DNA of 64,000 nucleotides from Parelaphostrongylus tenuis (taxonomy: Eukaryota > Nematoda > Chromadorea > Rhabditida > Metastrongylidae). The notes beneath the pieces are model-generated. The model was not told the origin of the DNA. It made no database searches and saw only the letters and a program-made list of their open reading frames with translations. Shown piece after piece: positions 33,335 to 43,720 of this stretch (position 1 is the first letter of the stretch; each line of letters begins with the position of its first letter). The stretch is from the NCBI GenBank assembly GCA_019055375.1, contig JAHQIW010007135.1, positions 62,001 through 126,000 of the forward strand, read 5' to 3'. The position numbers and the translations under genes were made by a program.

Positions 33335-34632
33335 TTGGCACACAACACTTATAGTCAGTGACGTCTGTAGTGCTCCAAAATTTCCAGCCCATCCTCTTTC
33401 AGATAAGCTTAGAACGTCTCAACATGTTTGTCTTAAGTAGAAACGTTCCAGTCGATGTTAACAGTCTGGCGCCCACCGTTGATAGGCAAGAGGCGTCGCA
33501 CCGTCGCTTTCGCGGCACTCGCTGGCCGTGGCATATGCGTCTCTGTGCGCAACTGTCGCTGTGCCTGCTTTCTCTCGCAGCATGCGCTTTCAATGCACGC
33601 CGCCGTCTCGGTAGGTGATTGAGACTGTGGAAAATTTAAGAGTGACATTGAAGGCAGGCGACAATACGCTGTGCGTATGGACAACCACTTACTAGGTTGC
33701 TGTCACTGGCACTGTCATTACCACTATCACCATCATCATCACTATAACTTTCGCTATCACTGCCACCGTTTCTCTATCACTATCACTATCGCTATCACTA
33801 TCATTATAATCACTATCACTATAACTATCATCATTTTCACTGTTTCCATTATCACTGTCTTCATTATCACTATCGCCACTATCACTATCATCATTCCCCC
33901 TGTCATCATTACCACTATCATTATCAGTACCATCGTTATCAATAAGAAGTATACCATCATCCAAACCGCTATCATCACCATTGCTATCACTGGCATCATT
34001 GTCATTATCATCATTATCACTATCACTATAATAATCATTATCACTTTCACTACCAATATTAATTTCACTATAATTGATATTACCAAATCATTATCAAATG
34101 AAAGTGCGATTCATTTTACTAGCTACAAGTTCGACTGTTGATCAATGCAATGTCTGTGCATTGAATGGAATGCGCTGTGTGAGTGCTCTTAACATATCTC
34201 ACAAACAGCTCAAAAGGGTGGTAATTATACACTTTCGTAATCATTAGCATTATCGAAAGTATAATCACTATCACCATCATAGTCAATTTCATTATGTTAT
34301 TATTTGACGATGTAGTCTTGTCGTAAAAATATAAGAAATATGGATGAAATATGAAAGATATAGATGTTCTCTTTACTGAGAATATCTCTGTAAAAAGTTT
34401 TTCAATAAAATTCCATCATTTCATAATGAAAATTCTCTCTCAAAACCATCTGAGTTCGTCTCCTCGCATCCATTATGCTGTCTGGAGTCTGCCTTCTCAC
34501 GAGATTTGCCGCCTTTCTCACGCGGTGCGGCGCCGCCATCACAGTAACTGCAGAGATTTGACGTCACGCGGTGTGAGAAGAAGCATCCCACATGATCCTC
34601 AGCGTGTTAATGGCAAATTTTGCTATTCAAGT
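33335..34632 (-). repeat. Interspersed repeat with GTGATA-type tract, copy 2 (inverted)
   Basis: Reverse orientation of the 27.5-28.4 kb repeat: tract 33,711-34,085, body 34,090-34,400, GC-rich end 34,420-34,607. It adds a GC-rich stretch at 33,465-33,620 that I do not find in the first copy. The 83-100 codon open frames there have no recognised domain. It lies in the flank of secreted-protein copy D as an insertion of about 1.3 kb. Confidence 0.7.
33711..34085. repeat. TATCAC-type tract
   Basis: About 375 bp of imperfect CACTATCA, CATTATCA and ATCATCA units, the complement of the tract at 28.2 kb. The 156-codon open frame across it is an artefact of the repeat. Confidence 0.9.
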
Positions 34633-35523
34633 GAATGTGAAATAGATTAATGTGGGAAAATGCAGTTTAGATCTACAAGGAGAACGAAACTTCACCAAAC
34701 GGAAAATTTACCAAATGCGCTATATCTTTAGTTGCCAAGGCTTAAACTTTCCAACGCTTCATTTGTGTTGCGGAAACAAAAAATTCTGCTTTCCACAAAA
34801 CAGGGAAGTTACTAGTCGACGAGGCGCTGTCTTTTCAGATGCGCTTTGGTGACTTACGGGAGAAAATCTGTTAAAATACACATCGATCAACAAGCACTTT
34901 TATTGCAAAGCGTTCTCATTAGAAAAATTTTTAGGAAGCGGATACCACTACTTACAAAATATGATGTTTCTGCTAGCACTAACTTTTAGTGCTGTTGTGA
35001 AATTGTTTTTGTTGACAAAGAGTACGAATCAGGGTAAAAAACAAGACTTTTACCAAATTCATCAACAATTCAAATACAGATGGAGAATATGATGGCCTCG
35101 ACATCCATTAGGCCGAATATCTATAGAGGAACGAGCTCAAATTCATAATTGAAGAACAGTTACATTCAAATGTAAAGCCCTGCCGTGAGGTGCAGGAAGA
35201 TATCTGTTTAGGGGAATTGCCATGTATTGAGAAGAATAAGGAAGTGGACGTTCCCAAGAACGCGGTGCGAATGGCGATAGACCAGAGCCTCTTTGATTCA
35301 CTCTTTAAACGTTGCAAATTTTTAATACAAGAGGAAGTTTATGGAACATCGTCAATTTATCGTGATTTCTTCACGGTGTGCAGACAAAATAAAATTTGTT
35401 ATTGCGCACTACATGCGCTTGAGTATCATTTGATACGCGTAATTGCAAAATATTTTCTTATTTATTAGATTTTCGCAGTTGTTACCAAAGATTTTCAAAA
35501 ATTGGAAATGTTGGGCACTGTTC
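34633..35523. repeat. 5' flank block of duplication unit D
   Basis: 35,170-35,265 (AAGCCCTGCCGTGAGGTGCA, CATGTATTGAGAAGAATAAG, GTGGACGTTCCCAAGAACGC) parallels 24,760-24,865. 35,360-35,480 parallels 2,050-2,190. 34,640-34,960 is a weaker match to 24,420-24,540. No gene is seen. The 92-codon open frame at 35,190-35,468 is not conserved in the sister flanks. Confidence 0.55.
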
Positions 35524-35528
35524 TATTA

Positions 35529-36854
35529 TGGAGGCGCCACTTCGACCCTTTGTAAAACACATTTCTTAGTCTTTTTTAATGTTCAAATAGACGTTAACAG
35601 CACAAAAAAAACAATTTGAATGGTTTATTCTATCTTCAAAAAAGCCGCCTTATTTCGCTGAAAGAGCAAACGTAAAATTTTGCTCCCCATCAAAAGGTTT
35701 TTCACTGAAAAAATCTTTTCTTTCAAAGTTTCAGTGATCGTTCGATATAACAAATCTTAAGCATTCCAATGACTTATTTTGTTTTCAAAATGAGCTGTGC
35801 ATTACGCTGTAACAGCCGAAAGAAGGTTGGGTTTTGCAGAGCTGCGTCACTTTTTTATCCGCTCCTCACTTTGGTGTTTTGGAAAAAGAACACATGTGTG
35901 AGTGTTTTTTATGTCCAGATAACCATTCGATAGCTCAGATCATGGAAATTCAAGTGGCGCATTTCTTTTCGGAAAAGGCCTTCCCATTCCGCTGAAGTGA
36001 TAGAAATCAATTTTTGTTTCTTATTTGAAGATTTCTTGCTGAACAAAACAATTTCTTTGGTGCCTTTGTATGTATTCGGTAGATCACACCATAAGATTCC
36101 ACTGATCTACTCGGATTTGAATATCGATTTCGTATCACGCTGTAATAGCGAAAAGAAGATTGGGTTTTGCAAAACTGGAGAAAAAGTGTCGAGTGTCAAC
36201 CTATTCTTTTTTTGGTTCTCATGAAAAACTAAGAAGTCCTTTGAGAAAACCAAAAAGATTATTGAAATTCTTGACATTTGATCTATCGTTTCCCTCCGAA
36301 ACTATAAGAGAGGGGCTCTAGTCAGCGAGAGATCTTGCAATGAGAAACAAACTATTATTTATGCTCTTTCAGCGCAATAACAAGCTCTTTTTATGAAAGC
36401 AAATATTCTTTTGAATTATGCTATCGATGTATTATTTAGACACTAAAAACGATCAAAAAATACGTCTTTCCTAATGGGTCAAGGTGAGTAGAGAATACTT
36501 GAAGGGATCCAATTTTTGCGAAATCCAATCTTCTTCTGGCTGCTACAGCGTAGTACTAGGTCTATTATAAAACCCAAATAAATCATTGGAATCCTTAGGT
36601 TTGATCTATCGATTAGCCAGTGAAACTCTGAAGGAAAAGCTTTATCAGAAGGAAATCTTTCAATGAGAGGCAAAATACTATTTTTGCTCTTTCAACGCAA
36701 TAGCAAGGCCTTTTTGAAGATAGAATATATCTTTCAAATTCTTAAATTTCTGCTATTCAACAACTACTCGATCATTGAAGAAGACCAAAAAATTGGTTTT
36801 TTAAAATTAAAAATTAAAAAAAAACTAAAAAGAGGGGACGAATTGGCGCCTCCA
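35529..36854. mobile_element. Unclassified terminal-inverted-repeat element with candidate TATTA target duplication
   Basis: The left end TGGAGGCGCCACTTCGACCC and the right end, reversed, TGGAGGCGCCAATTCGTCCC are imperfect inverted repeats. They are flanked by TATTA at 35,524-35,528 and 36,855-36,859. The 1,326-bp interior is AT-rich and carries forward and inverted copies of a CGCTGTAACAGCCGAAAGAA / GTTGGGTTTTGCA phrase (35,814, 36,137 and inverted at 36,515). There is no transposase. Removing it restores continuity between the flank D block and the fifth upstream block. I do not recognise the family. Confidence 0.65.
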
Positions 36855-36879
36855 TATTAATACAGTATCAAATATAGCT

Positions 36880-37455
36880 TTTCTTGTAGGTGGTTAATCT
36901 GGTTCATTCGGCAATGACGAACTCCAAACAATCAGGAGCTTTTATCCAAGCGAACATTTCAAAAATTTTTTGAAGCTTTCAAAAGCATTCTTTAGAACCA
37001 TGCCAAACGCGATATCAGTATCTGGTTTTTCGATCACAGTAAAACTCATTTTTCTGATCACAGAATTAGTGTGGAGCACAAGACGGTTAGGAAATCGTTT
37101 TTTAAAGAGCGATTTGCCGTTGGTTGCTCCTCAAATGATTTGAAAATTGTTTTAGAAAGCATTTTTGCCATAGCGCTGGTTTCATTACGGTAGTGATGGA
37201 GGTATTATGTGAAGCTGAAGGTCTTACGCATTTCCACCACTTTGATGAGAATCCTGCCATTTGGAATGTAATAAATTATGCTTTTTTGCTTCTTATGAGA
37301 AATTAGAAACACCGGCGGCGCTGTAAAATTTTCGGGCCGCATATGAGTTTTTTATGAACGCCAAATGGAATGGATATGGAATAAACAGTCCCGTTTTGCA
37401 TCGTTTCCTTCATGTAGCAGTTCCGTGTTGTTACAGCTTGACTAAAAATTCTTTA
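36880..37455 (+). repeat. Conserved upstream repeat block, copy 5 of 5
   Basis: Starts with TGGTTAATCTGGTTCATTCG and continues with GTGTGGAGCACAAGACGGTT. The anchor TTTCATTACGGTAGTGATGG is at about 37,180, and GCAGTTCCGTGTTGTTACAG at 37,420. Order and orientation match the other four copies. Confidence 0.65.
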
Positions 37456-37464
37456 ACCGCTTAC

Positions 37465-37690
37465 AGCGGTGGCATGATATTTTAATACAACCAAAGTGTA
37501 GAGTGATGCTCAAATCTTTTGTATGAGATGGAATTCGAACCCACATTTGGCCCTAATTGAGAGTCGTGCTCGAACCGGTACTCCAAAAATCGAACCAACA
37601 CCTGTTCCGACACCACTCTTTCTTTGTAAAGTGAACTGTGGGTTCGCGTTTCATTTGACGTAGTTCTACACGTCACCTTCAATACTGGGT
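37465..37690 (-). mobile_element. tRNA-derived SINE, family S1
   Basis: The minus strand shows a B box, GTGGGTTCGAATTCCATC, at about 37,527-37,545. An A-box-like region precedes it around 37,565-37,590, and the S1 tail follows (TTGAGCATCACTCTACACTT). The head is diverged. Confidence 0.6.
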
Positions 37691-37729
37691 AGCTCGCTAA
37701 AAACAACTCAATGAGAAGAATTCTATTTG

Positions 37730-37925
37730 ATCATTCAATATCCAAAATCTGTCAGCGTGGCTGAGTTCAATGTCGATGCCGTTTACCTCGTCTAAACCTT
37801 TGGCGGTGGTCGCTGACAGACAGATCTGTTGAAGCGTAGAAAGTGTGGCGTCGAAATAGGCGTCGGTTGTGCAACGGTCCGAGCTCGACAAGGTTGGAAT
37901 CTGACTCATGCATTAAAATCTCTGT
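37730..37925 (+). mobile_element. tRNA-derived SINE, family S1
   Basis: AATCTGTCAGCGTGGCTGAG, then TTCAATGTCGATGCC, GGCGGTGGTCGCTGACAG and GGCGTCGGTTGTGCAACGG. The B box is corrupted. It lies tail to head with the minus-strand copy just before it. Confidence 0.7.
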
Positions 37926-38824
37926 CGAAATCCTGCTTGCTCAATTGGTCGTACCTCATTCAAGATTCTTGAATTCAAAAAAGGATATGCTTGTAAGGGG
38001 TTTTCAATAAGCAAATCGTATAATAGTTACAAAGATCTCTTGTTCATCCTTTTTATAAAGGATAACTGTTTGCGAAGTTCTTTAACTGTTAAAAAAAATA
38101 CTGCACAGTGATCGGCTGGCCTTACATGTGATTCCAGCTGGTAGAACACAGCGTTCTAAGATTGGTTTTACGAGGACAGAGTAGAAATCAGTTAAGGACG
38201 CGCTAACGCCCTGTGCGAGTTCTTTCAAAACGCTATCTGAGGAATGTAAAGCGTACTGTCATCTTTCTTGAAGTTAGCGAATGTTCTGTGGCTCTAAAAG
38301 TAATAATCACTGCTTTGCACTTTCCGATAAATCTAATGCACGGTCAGAGATACACAGAGTCGACTCTATCATAAATATTCTGACGACAGAATGAAGTAGT
38401 TGAGCATTAGTGATGCGCCCAATGATTTTTTAGTAATCATTTGACACGCGCAAAAATGTTCAAGCTATGGAGGCTCATCCAAGATTCTTATATTCGCTCA
38501 CCAAGACCTTATTCGTGGCCAAACTTTATATGATACTAAGCTGCTCTTAGTGCGAAAGCAAGTATCTAATTTTTGCAAATAAAAAATTCTGAATATGCAT
38601 CCCACAAAACCTTAGTCGTGCTCCACTGTCAGTTCTAAAAAAAATATGCGGGTATTACCTCAAGACAAAGGATGCTACTAAAAATGTTATTATTTTACAT
38701 GATTGTTTCTTAGAAGGTAATAAAGGAAATATCTCAATAAGAGGGGGTTACAATTATCAATGGGCATATTTATAACATCATATCACCTTCAAAGCGGTCA
38801 AATAGAAAGGATTTTTGTTTCATC
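37926..38824. other. No gene seen (0.9 kb)
   Basis: AT-rich spacer without open frame or repeat match that I can support, apart from some AT-rich-family phrases near 38,640. Confidence 0.35.
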
Positions 38825-39050
38825 AACTAATACCCAATATCTGTCAGCGTGACTGGGTTCAATTTCGATAGCGACAACATGAGTCATACCTTTGACCGTT
38901 GGTTGCCGACGGTCTAGCCTAGAAGGAGTGGTGTCATAACACACGTCGGTAATGCAACCGGCTCATGCACGCGCCTCGGAGAGAATGAAATGTGGGTTCC
39001 TGTCCAAATAACATAAAGAATTTTGCACATCGCTATACCTAAATAGATAT
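38825..39050 (+). mobile_element. tRNA-derived SINE, family S1
   Basis: AATATCTGTCAGCGTGACTG, then GGTTCAATTTCGATAGCG, GACCGTTGGTTGCCGACGG and CACGTCGGTAATGCAACCGG. A degenerate B box GTGGGTTCCTGTCC follows. Confidence 0.72.
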
Positions 39051-39059
39051 ATTTATAAC

Positions 39060-39255
39060 ATCACAACACCGCTAGAAACGTTTGAATAGAAATGAAATCT
39101 GATTGATTATCTAAGAAAGAGCGGTGTGCAAAACGAGCGTCGGTGGTGCAACGGTTCAGTACACGCTTCCGGAAAGAGTGAGATCTTGGTTTGAATACCA
39201 GTTGACGCAAATGTTTTTGCATAGTACTCCACATCATTAGGTATCTTACAAGATC
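39060..39255 (+). mobile_element. tRNA-derived SINE, family S1, 5'-truncated
   Basis: AGAGCGGTGTGCAAAACG, then CGTCGGTGGTGCAACGGTTC (A box), and a degenerate B box TTGGTTTGAATACC at about 39,187. It sits directly behind the previous copy in the same orientation, as a near-tandem pair. Confidence 0.68.
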
Positions 39256-39440
39256 ATGCCACCGGAATAAGCGGTCAATTAAATGAATTGCGATTGACTC
39301 GATACATTTGTAGGCCACCGCGAGTCACTGTAATGACCAGATACGCATTCAATCACCACAAACGAAGTTAAAACTTGAAAACGAATTCATGGCGCATCCC
39401 TCACGGATTTCTCAAAGCCGAGAGGCTTGCCTATCTTAGG
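39256..39440 (+). repeat. Family S3 repeat body
   Basis: CGCGAGTCACTGTAATGACC, then GCATTCAATCACCACAAACG, AAGTTAAAACTTGAAAACG and CATGGCGCATCCCTCACGG. The same block is in plus orientation at 43,600-43,715 and inverted at 54,750-54,900. Confidence 0.65.
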
Positions 39441-40700
39441 TTTTATCATTATATTGGATCACTGATTGTCAATAAACTATACTCAACACTTCGGAACTGC
39501 TTAACTAAGGAAACTTGTGAGTATCGTTCAATTTTTTCACAATACACAACACACCGGTGACTTATCGCATATGAATAGCTTAGCGGTGCGCTTTTCTATA
39601 GCAGCTATACTATTAAACTGATCTCAAACTATTTTTTCTTCGCATCGAGATATTATCTGAATGATTTGATTTGGTATTTGGCATGATGTCCAAACTCTGA
39701 AGAAGATAAAATCACCGAAACATTAGCAAGCAAATTTAAAAGGATAATGCAATTCTATGCAATATTATCCAAAAGAAAAAACGATTTGTAACAAATATTA
39801 GTAGCTTTTCGATATCTGCACTTTGTTTCGACTCCTTGAGAGTCATTGGTTAGCTCATAACTGATCAAAACTGGCGTTTTCAATTTTCAAAAGGCTTTTT
39901 TGCTGTACTGTAACAATGAAAATAATATTCAAGTTTTACGTCGGACATTTTCCTTTGTATAAAACCATTTACATAGACATTCATTAGTTACTCGATAGTT
40001 TATATATCGAATCTTTCAGCGATATACTCGTTTTAGAAGACTTTCTGGTAGCAACCAAAGAAGATTGAGTTTTGCACTCGAACGCGCACTCTTTGCTTTG
40101 GTTTGTGGATGAGATTTTGTAACAATAGCACAAAGCCACAGCACTTTTTGCAATATAACGAAAGTTTGCAAATTCTCATCTTCTTTTGGCTGCTGCAGCT
40201 CACTGATAAGTCTTTTTCAAGAGTCAAGTAAACATTGTGAAGATAACAGCAAGATTCAAATTTGAGAAAACCAGTTTCCTTTTGGCTCTCACACCGCATC
40301 AAAACGTTTTTCTCAAAAACAAAGTGTACTATTGCAATTGTCAAAATTTGGAATAATAAATGATACTAAAGGCCTAAGGGATAGCACTGTCGAGCAAAAA
40401 ATGCTTGAGTGTGGAATAAAATTATAATTTCACTATAACATCCCAATAAAAAGGCCATTTAGGAAAAAAGTGAAGAGCACCGTCAAATTCTCTTAATTCA
40501 GGCTATCGATTAAAATACTCAAACTAGCGCGCTTTTCTCAGATAACGCATTCTTCTCAAGAAGGCGAAACGGGATGCGGACAGCGAAAAATAAGCGTATT
40601 TTTTTTCTTTTAGTCTAGGCTTAGAAAAAATCGGTATTTAATTATTTTATGCTTTCCTCTTGTGTGAGCAGATGATGAAACAATCAGCATGTACTGACAG
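39441..40700. other. No gene; AT-rich degenerate interspersed repeat
   Basis: 40,040-40,345 carries the AT-rich family phrases in both orientations (AAAGAAGATTGAGTTTTGCA, and TCATCTTCTTTTGGCTGCTG with TGCAGCTC). A CTGAAGA...CGAAAC phrase occurs at 39,693. The 103-codon minus-strand open frame at 40,033-40,344 is built from the repeat. Confidence 0.45.
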
Positions 40701-41241
40701 TTGAATAATGAACGACCTAAAACTGCAGCTTCCACTCTAGACATCAAGACAGTGTCAAGACTTGGTGCTGATCTTTTTGTCAACAAGAAGAGCCGAATCG
40801 GTCACTCTTACACACACTTGACGATCAGTTGGACCACTGTTAGCATAAGCGTTTCCTTAGGCTGCCTCGATTATGTCCATCTTTTGCAAGCCGTTCATGG
40901 CATACACTCGCAGTGCAATGAGCATCAGGCTCAAAGTAGCTATCCCCAAAAGCGAAGGAGATATAGTGAGAACATATATTGGTGTCTCTTTTTTGTCTAT
41001 ATGGAAGCGCTTATCTTGTGTTGAGGCTGCACCCTTGAATGATGCCTTAAAAAATCAGAAGTCTTCTGAGAAGCGTTCATCGTTTATTCGTGAATCAAAT
41101 TGTAACTTCATAGAAGAACTGTTTGTTGGCCATATTAATTTTTTGTTGATGGACTTCTATGAAGGTGTGACAAACATCTTCATGAGAAACAGGTGCAGTC
41201 TCACTAAGTTATCAGCTTTTGAGACATGCACGTCCTCGTAG
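40701..41241 (+). other. Overlapping open frames, unidentified
   Basis: Two overlapping frames (40,701-41,024, 107 codons; 40,873-41,241, 122 codons) make this the longest open plus-strand stretch outside repeats. The second contains KVAIPKSEGDIVRTYIGVSF and FIEELFVGHINFLLMDFYEG. I recognise no domain, signal peptide or splice structure, and composition is only slightly richer in GC than the surroundings. It may be a decayed gene or chance. Confidence 0.2.
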
Positions 41242-41615
41242 CTCAACATAACTATATGATAGTAACCAAGGTTTAAAACCGATGGATGGATTAGGAAACA
41301 CAAGAGGTCGAAGAAAAAGATAGAGACAACATAGCTCACTTCTCAACACTCGGCTTAATGCCTCTGGATATGGCCCTTTCTTCAACCGAAGTGTGTGCGA
41401 ATGTGTATGTGCTTGTGTTAGATCCTGGAAATTTTTATCTAAATCTGAACGTTTCTTTGTCTCAGGCACAGAGAATTTCATCAGACTTCGAGTGCGAAGT
41501 TTTCGTACGACTAATCAAAGTCACATATGCTATATTGCAGCACACTATTCTACATGATCTGCTCATTCATGCCCCAATAGTTTAATACCTCCAAAAAGTA
41601 ATAGTATACATAAGT
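41242..41615. other. No gene seen
   Basis: A 75-codon plus-strand open frame at 41,358-41,585 lacks recognisable motifs. Confidence 0.3.
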
Positions 41616-41700
41616 CGAAGAAATGCTCGGGTGCAACGCAGAGTACCTCTAACCACTGCGCCATATACGCACGACCGAGATTTATCCTATTAAAGATGTA
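41616..41700 (-). mobile_element. tRNA-like SINE head, family S3
   Basis: The minus strand reads TATATGGCGCAGTGGTTAGA, then GGTACTCTGCGTTGCACCCG. This is a tRNA-like A box similar to the S3 copy at 43,450 (GTGGTGCAGTGGTTAGTGG). No proper B box or acceptor stem, so it is not called as a tRNA gene. Confidence 0.6.
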
Positions 41701-42083
41701 AAAAAAATCTCTGTCCGACGAAAACAGCGGGCTTCAATGAAAAAAATTTTTAAAACTTAGTTGTGCATGCCGCAAAATGATGAAACGCTCTGAGTTGCTT
41801 TATTAGTGACCTGAACTTTTTTGCAGTAATATCAAAGATGTTGTAAGGTATGCATAGAATTGCATTACACCCGTGACGACGAATAATACAATGCCAAAAA
41901 AGGACCACTGATACCAGTGGTAGAATATTCCAAGCGCTGCTACAGAAACTGTAGCAGTATCTCTACATAAGTCGTTGTTTCATGAAGCAAGTCGGCAAAG
42001 GCATAAAATTACTGCAAAAAACTATTTTTCGTGAATGCCTGGCTTTGTTGTGAGCAAACGTTGAGTAGAAAAATTTGTTGCAG
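41701..42083. other. No gene seen
   Basis: Spacer upstream of the orphan exon. Exons 1-3 of the secreted-protein family were looked for here and not found. Confidence 0.35.
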
Positions 42084-42202
42084 TCACTGGAGCGATGGAA
42101 ATGGATCAACCACACTGCATTGTCGTCAGTAATACGGTGACAGCCCTATGTACTGATTTGGAGAATATGCCGTGTGAATTAAGCGCAAACAAAAAGATAG
42201 GC
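42084..42202 (+). pseudogene. Secreted-protein gene, orphan exon 4 (copy F, plus strand)
   Basis: Follows a good acceptor (TTGTTGCAG) in the same phase as exon 4 of copy C. It encodes GAMEMDQPHCIVVSNTVTALCT and DLENMPCELS, then diverges and stops at TAA (42,200-42,202). The 13-residue HCIVVSNTVTALC core is identical to copy C. It is the only family member on the plus strand and has no exons 1-3 or 5 nearby, so it is a detached, inverted piece. Confidence 0.75.
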
Positions 42203-43440
42203 TAATTACGCCAAGCACATGTTATTATCAGAAAGTTTCACTGTTTGAACTACCTGCTTTCCTCTTCAGCTTCGTTATAAGAAAAAATGCACTGCAAACC
42301 ACGAATTACATATTGGCGAATTGGTAGCGAGGTGTACTGAAAAGAGCCGCTCCAATGTTGTCCTTGGGTCCATTCACGTCTCAGTTTTTTTCGACATTTG
42401 CAATCGTCAAATAAAACACATTTAAGGTGTGAAATTTGCTGGAACAAACTGAATTATTGCGAATGATTGCGAACATTTCTATGAAAATTTCTCGTCTAGC
42501 AAATGAGGTCGAACATTCATTTGCCTCGGACAAGCGAAAAGAAACCATATGACTCTGGTACTCTAAGATTTCCTCCACACAACGTTCATATTCTTTTCGT
42601 ATACAGGATCAAGCTGCACAGAACCAGAGGAGTTTTGGCACGCTTAACTTTGAAATCATTTGAATTCTCGCTACCAAAAAACTATTATATTGCAAAAGCT
42701 CGATGGCATGGTGGCAATGTTAAAAAAAGCTTGCACTCCGGGTACCTAATGCAGCTTTTTTTTGGCTACCATAGTACACTAAAAAGTTTCTAATGTACTA
42801 AATATGGGATTCAGATTATGGAATCATCACTCAAAGTGCGGAAGAAAAGCTTTGAAGGAAAAATGTTTGAATATGAAACATGCTCCTATCTTTGATGTAA
42901 AAGCACAGTAAGAAGGCGACTTTGAGAATAACGATTGTTGAAACTCCAAATACAACACAAATGGATTAAATGCCAAAGGGCCGAGAAGTGATGGAGATAG
43001 CAGAAATATGCCTTATAATTATTCGTGCATTAACTAAAGTGCTTCAGACAGGCAGTCGACAGAATATACAGTTTGTTAAAAAAAAAACTGAAATAGGGAT
43101 AAAGATTTTCGTTGCTTCCATGCCACTGTAAATGATTTTGCTGGTCTCATCTACGACTTTCGCAACAATATCATTGGCAGGTTTCACTTTCTAATACACT
43201 TTTGTATCAAAAAGAAACATCACAAACAGTCAGTTATTCCCGTTTCTCAGATCAATGGATAATTTTGTTTGAATTCTTTAATCATAGCTAAGATATATGA
43301 AGAAAAGATGGAGGATCAGGTTTTATCCGTTATCATCATCCAGTCTGACTCCTTTGGTGAGAACGTATCTTTTACCTTAGTCAAACCTTTTGGCAAACAT
43401 TCGATAGCTAAAAACAAATGAGTTTGAACGGCCTATTCTG
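42203..43440. other. No gene seen (1.2 kb)
   Basis: Open frames of 65-96 codons (42,250-42,447 minus, 42,503-42,793 plus) have no recognised domain. Confidence 0.35.
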
Positions 43441-43720
43441 TTTCCTAGAGCGCACGTGGTGCAGTGGTTAGTGGTGTTCTGCGTCGCACGCAAGGTCGAT
43501 GATTCGATCTTACACCCATGGCTCATCAGGCCATCCATCCTTCCGTAGTTGGTAAATTGATCCGGACTGGTCTCAGACTTGTCTAGGAGGATAAGTAGCA
43601 CTCACTTGGTTCAGCGTGACAGTCATTGTAAAGGCCAGATGTGCATTCATTCACCTCACGAAGTTAAAAATTGAGTAAGAATGCATGACGCGTCCCTCAC
43701 TGATTGATCAACGTCTAGAG
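43441..43720 (+). mobile_element. tRNA-derived SINE, family S3
   Basis: The tRNA-like head GAGCGCACGTGGTGCAGTGG is followed by TTAGTGGTGTTCTGCG, and a B-box-like GATGATTCGATCTTACACCC at about 43,498. The body has TGGTCTCAGACTTGTCTAGG and the block shared with 39.3 and 54.8 kb. It is the most complete S3 copy. Confidence 0.72.

Noticed and set aside
33671..34141. 156-codon open frame rich in Ile/Thr/His
   Set aside because: It lies wholly inside the TATCAC-type tract. Mirror frames exist on the other strand and the composition is that of the repeat.
41630..41695. Possible tRNA gene on the minus strand
   Set aside because: The D-arm-like part is good, but the T arm and acceptor stem do not pair. 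It matches the S3 SINE at 43.45 kb.
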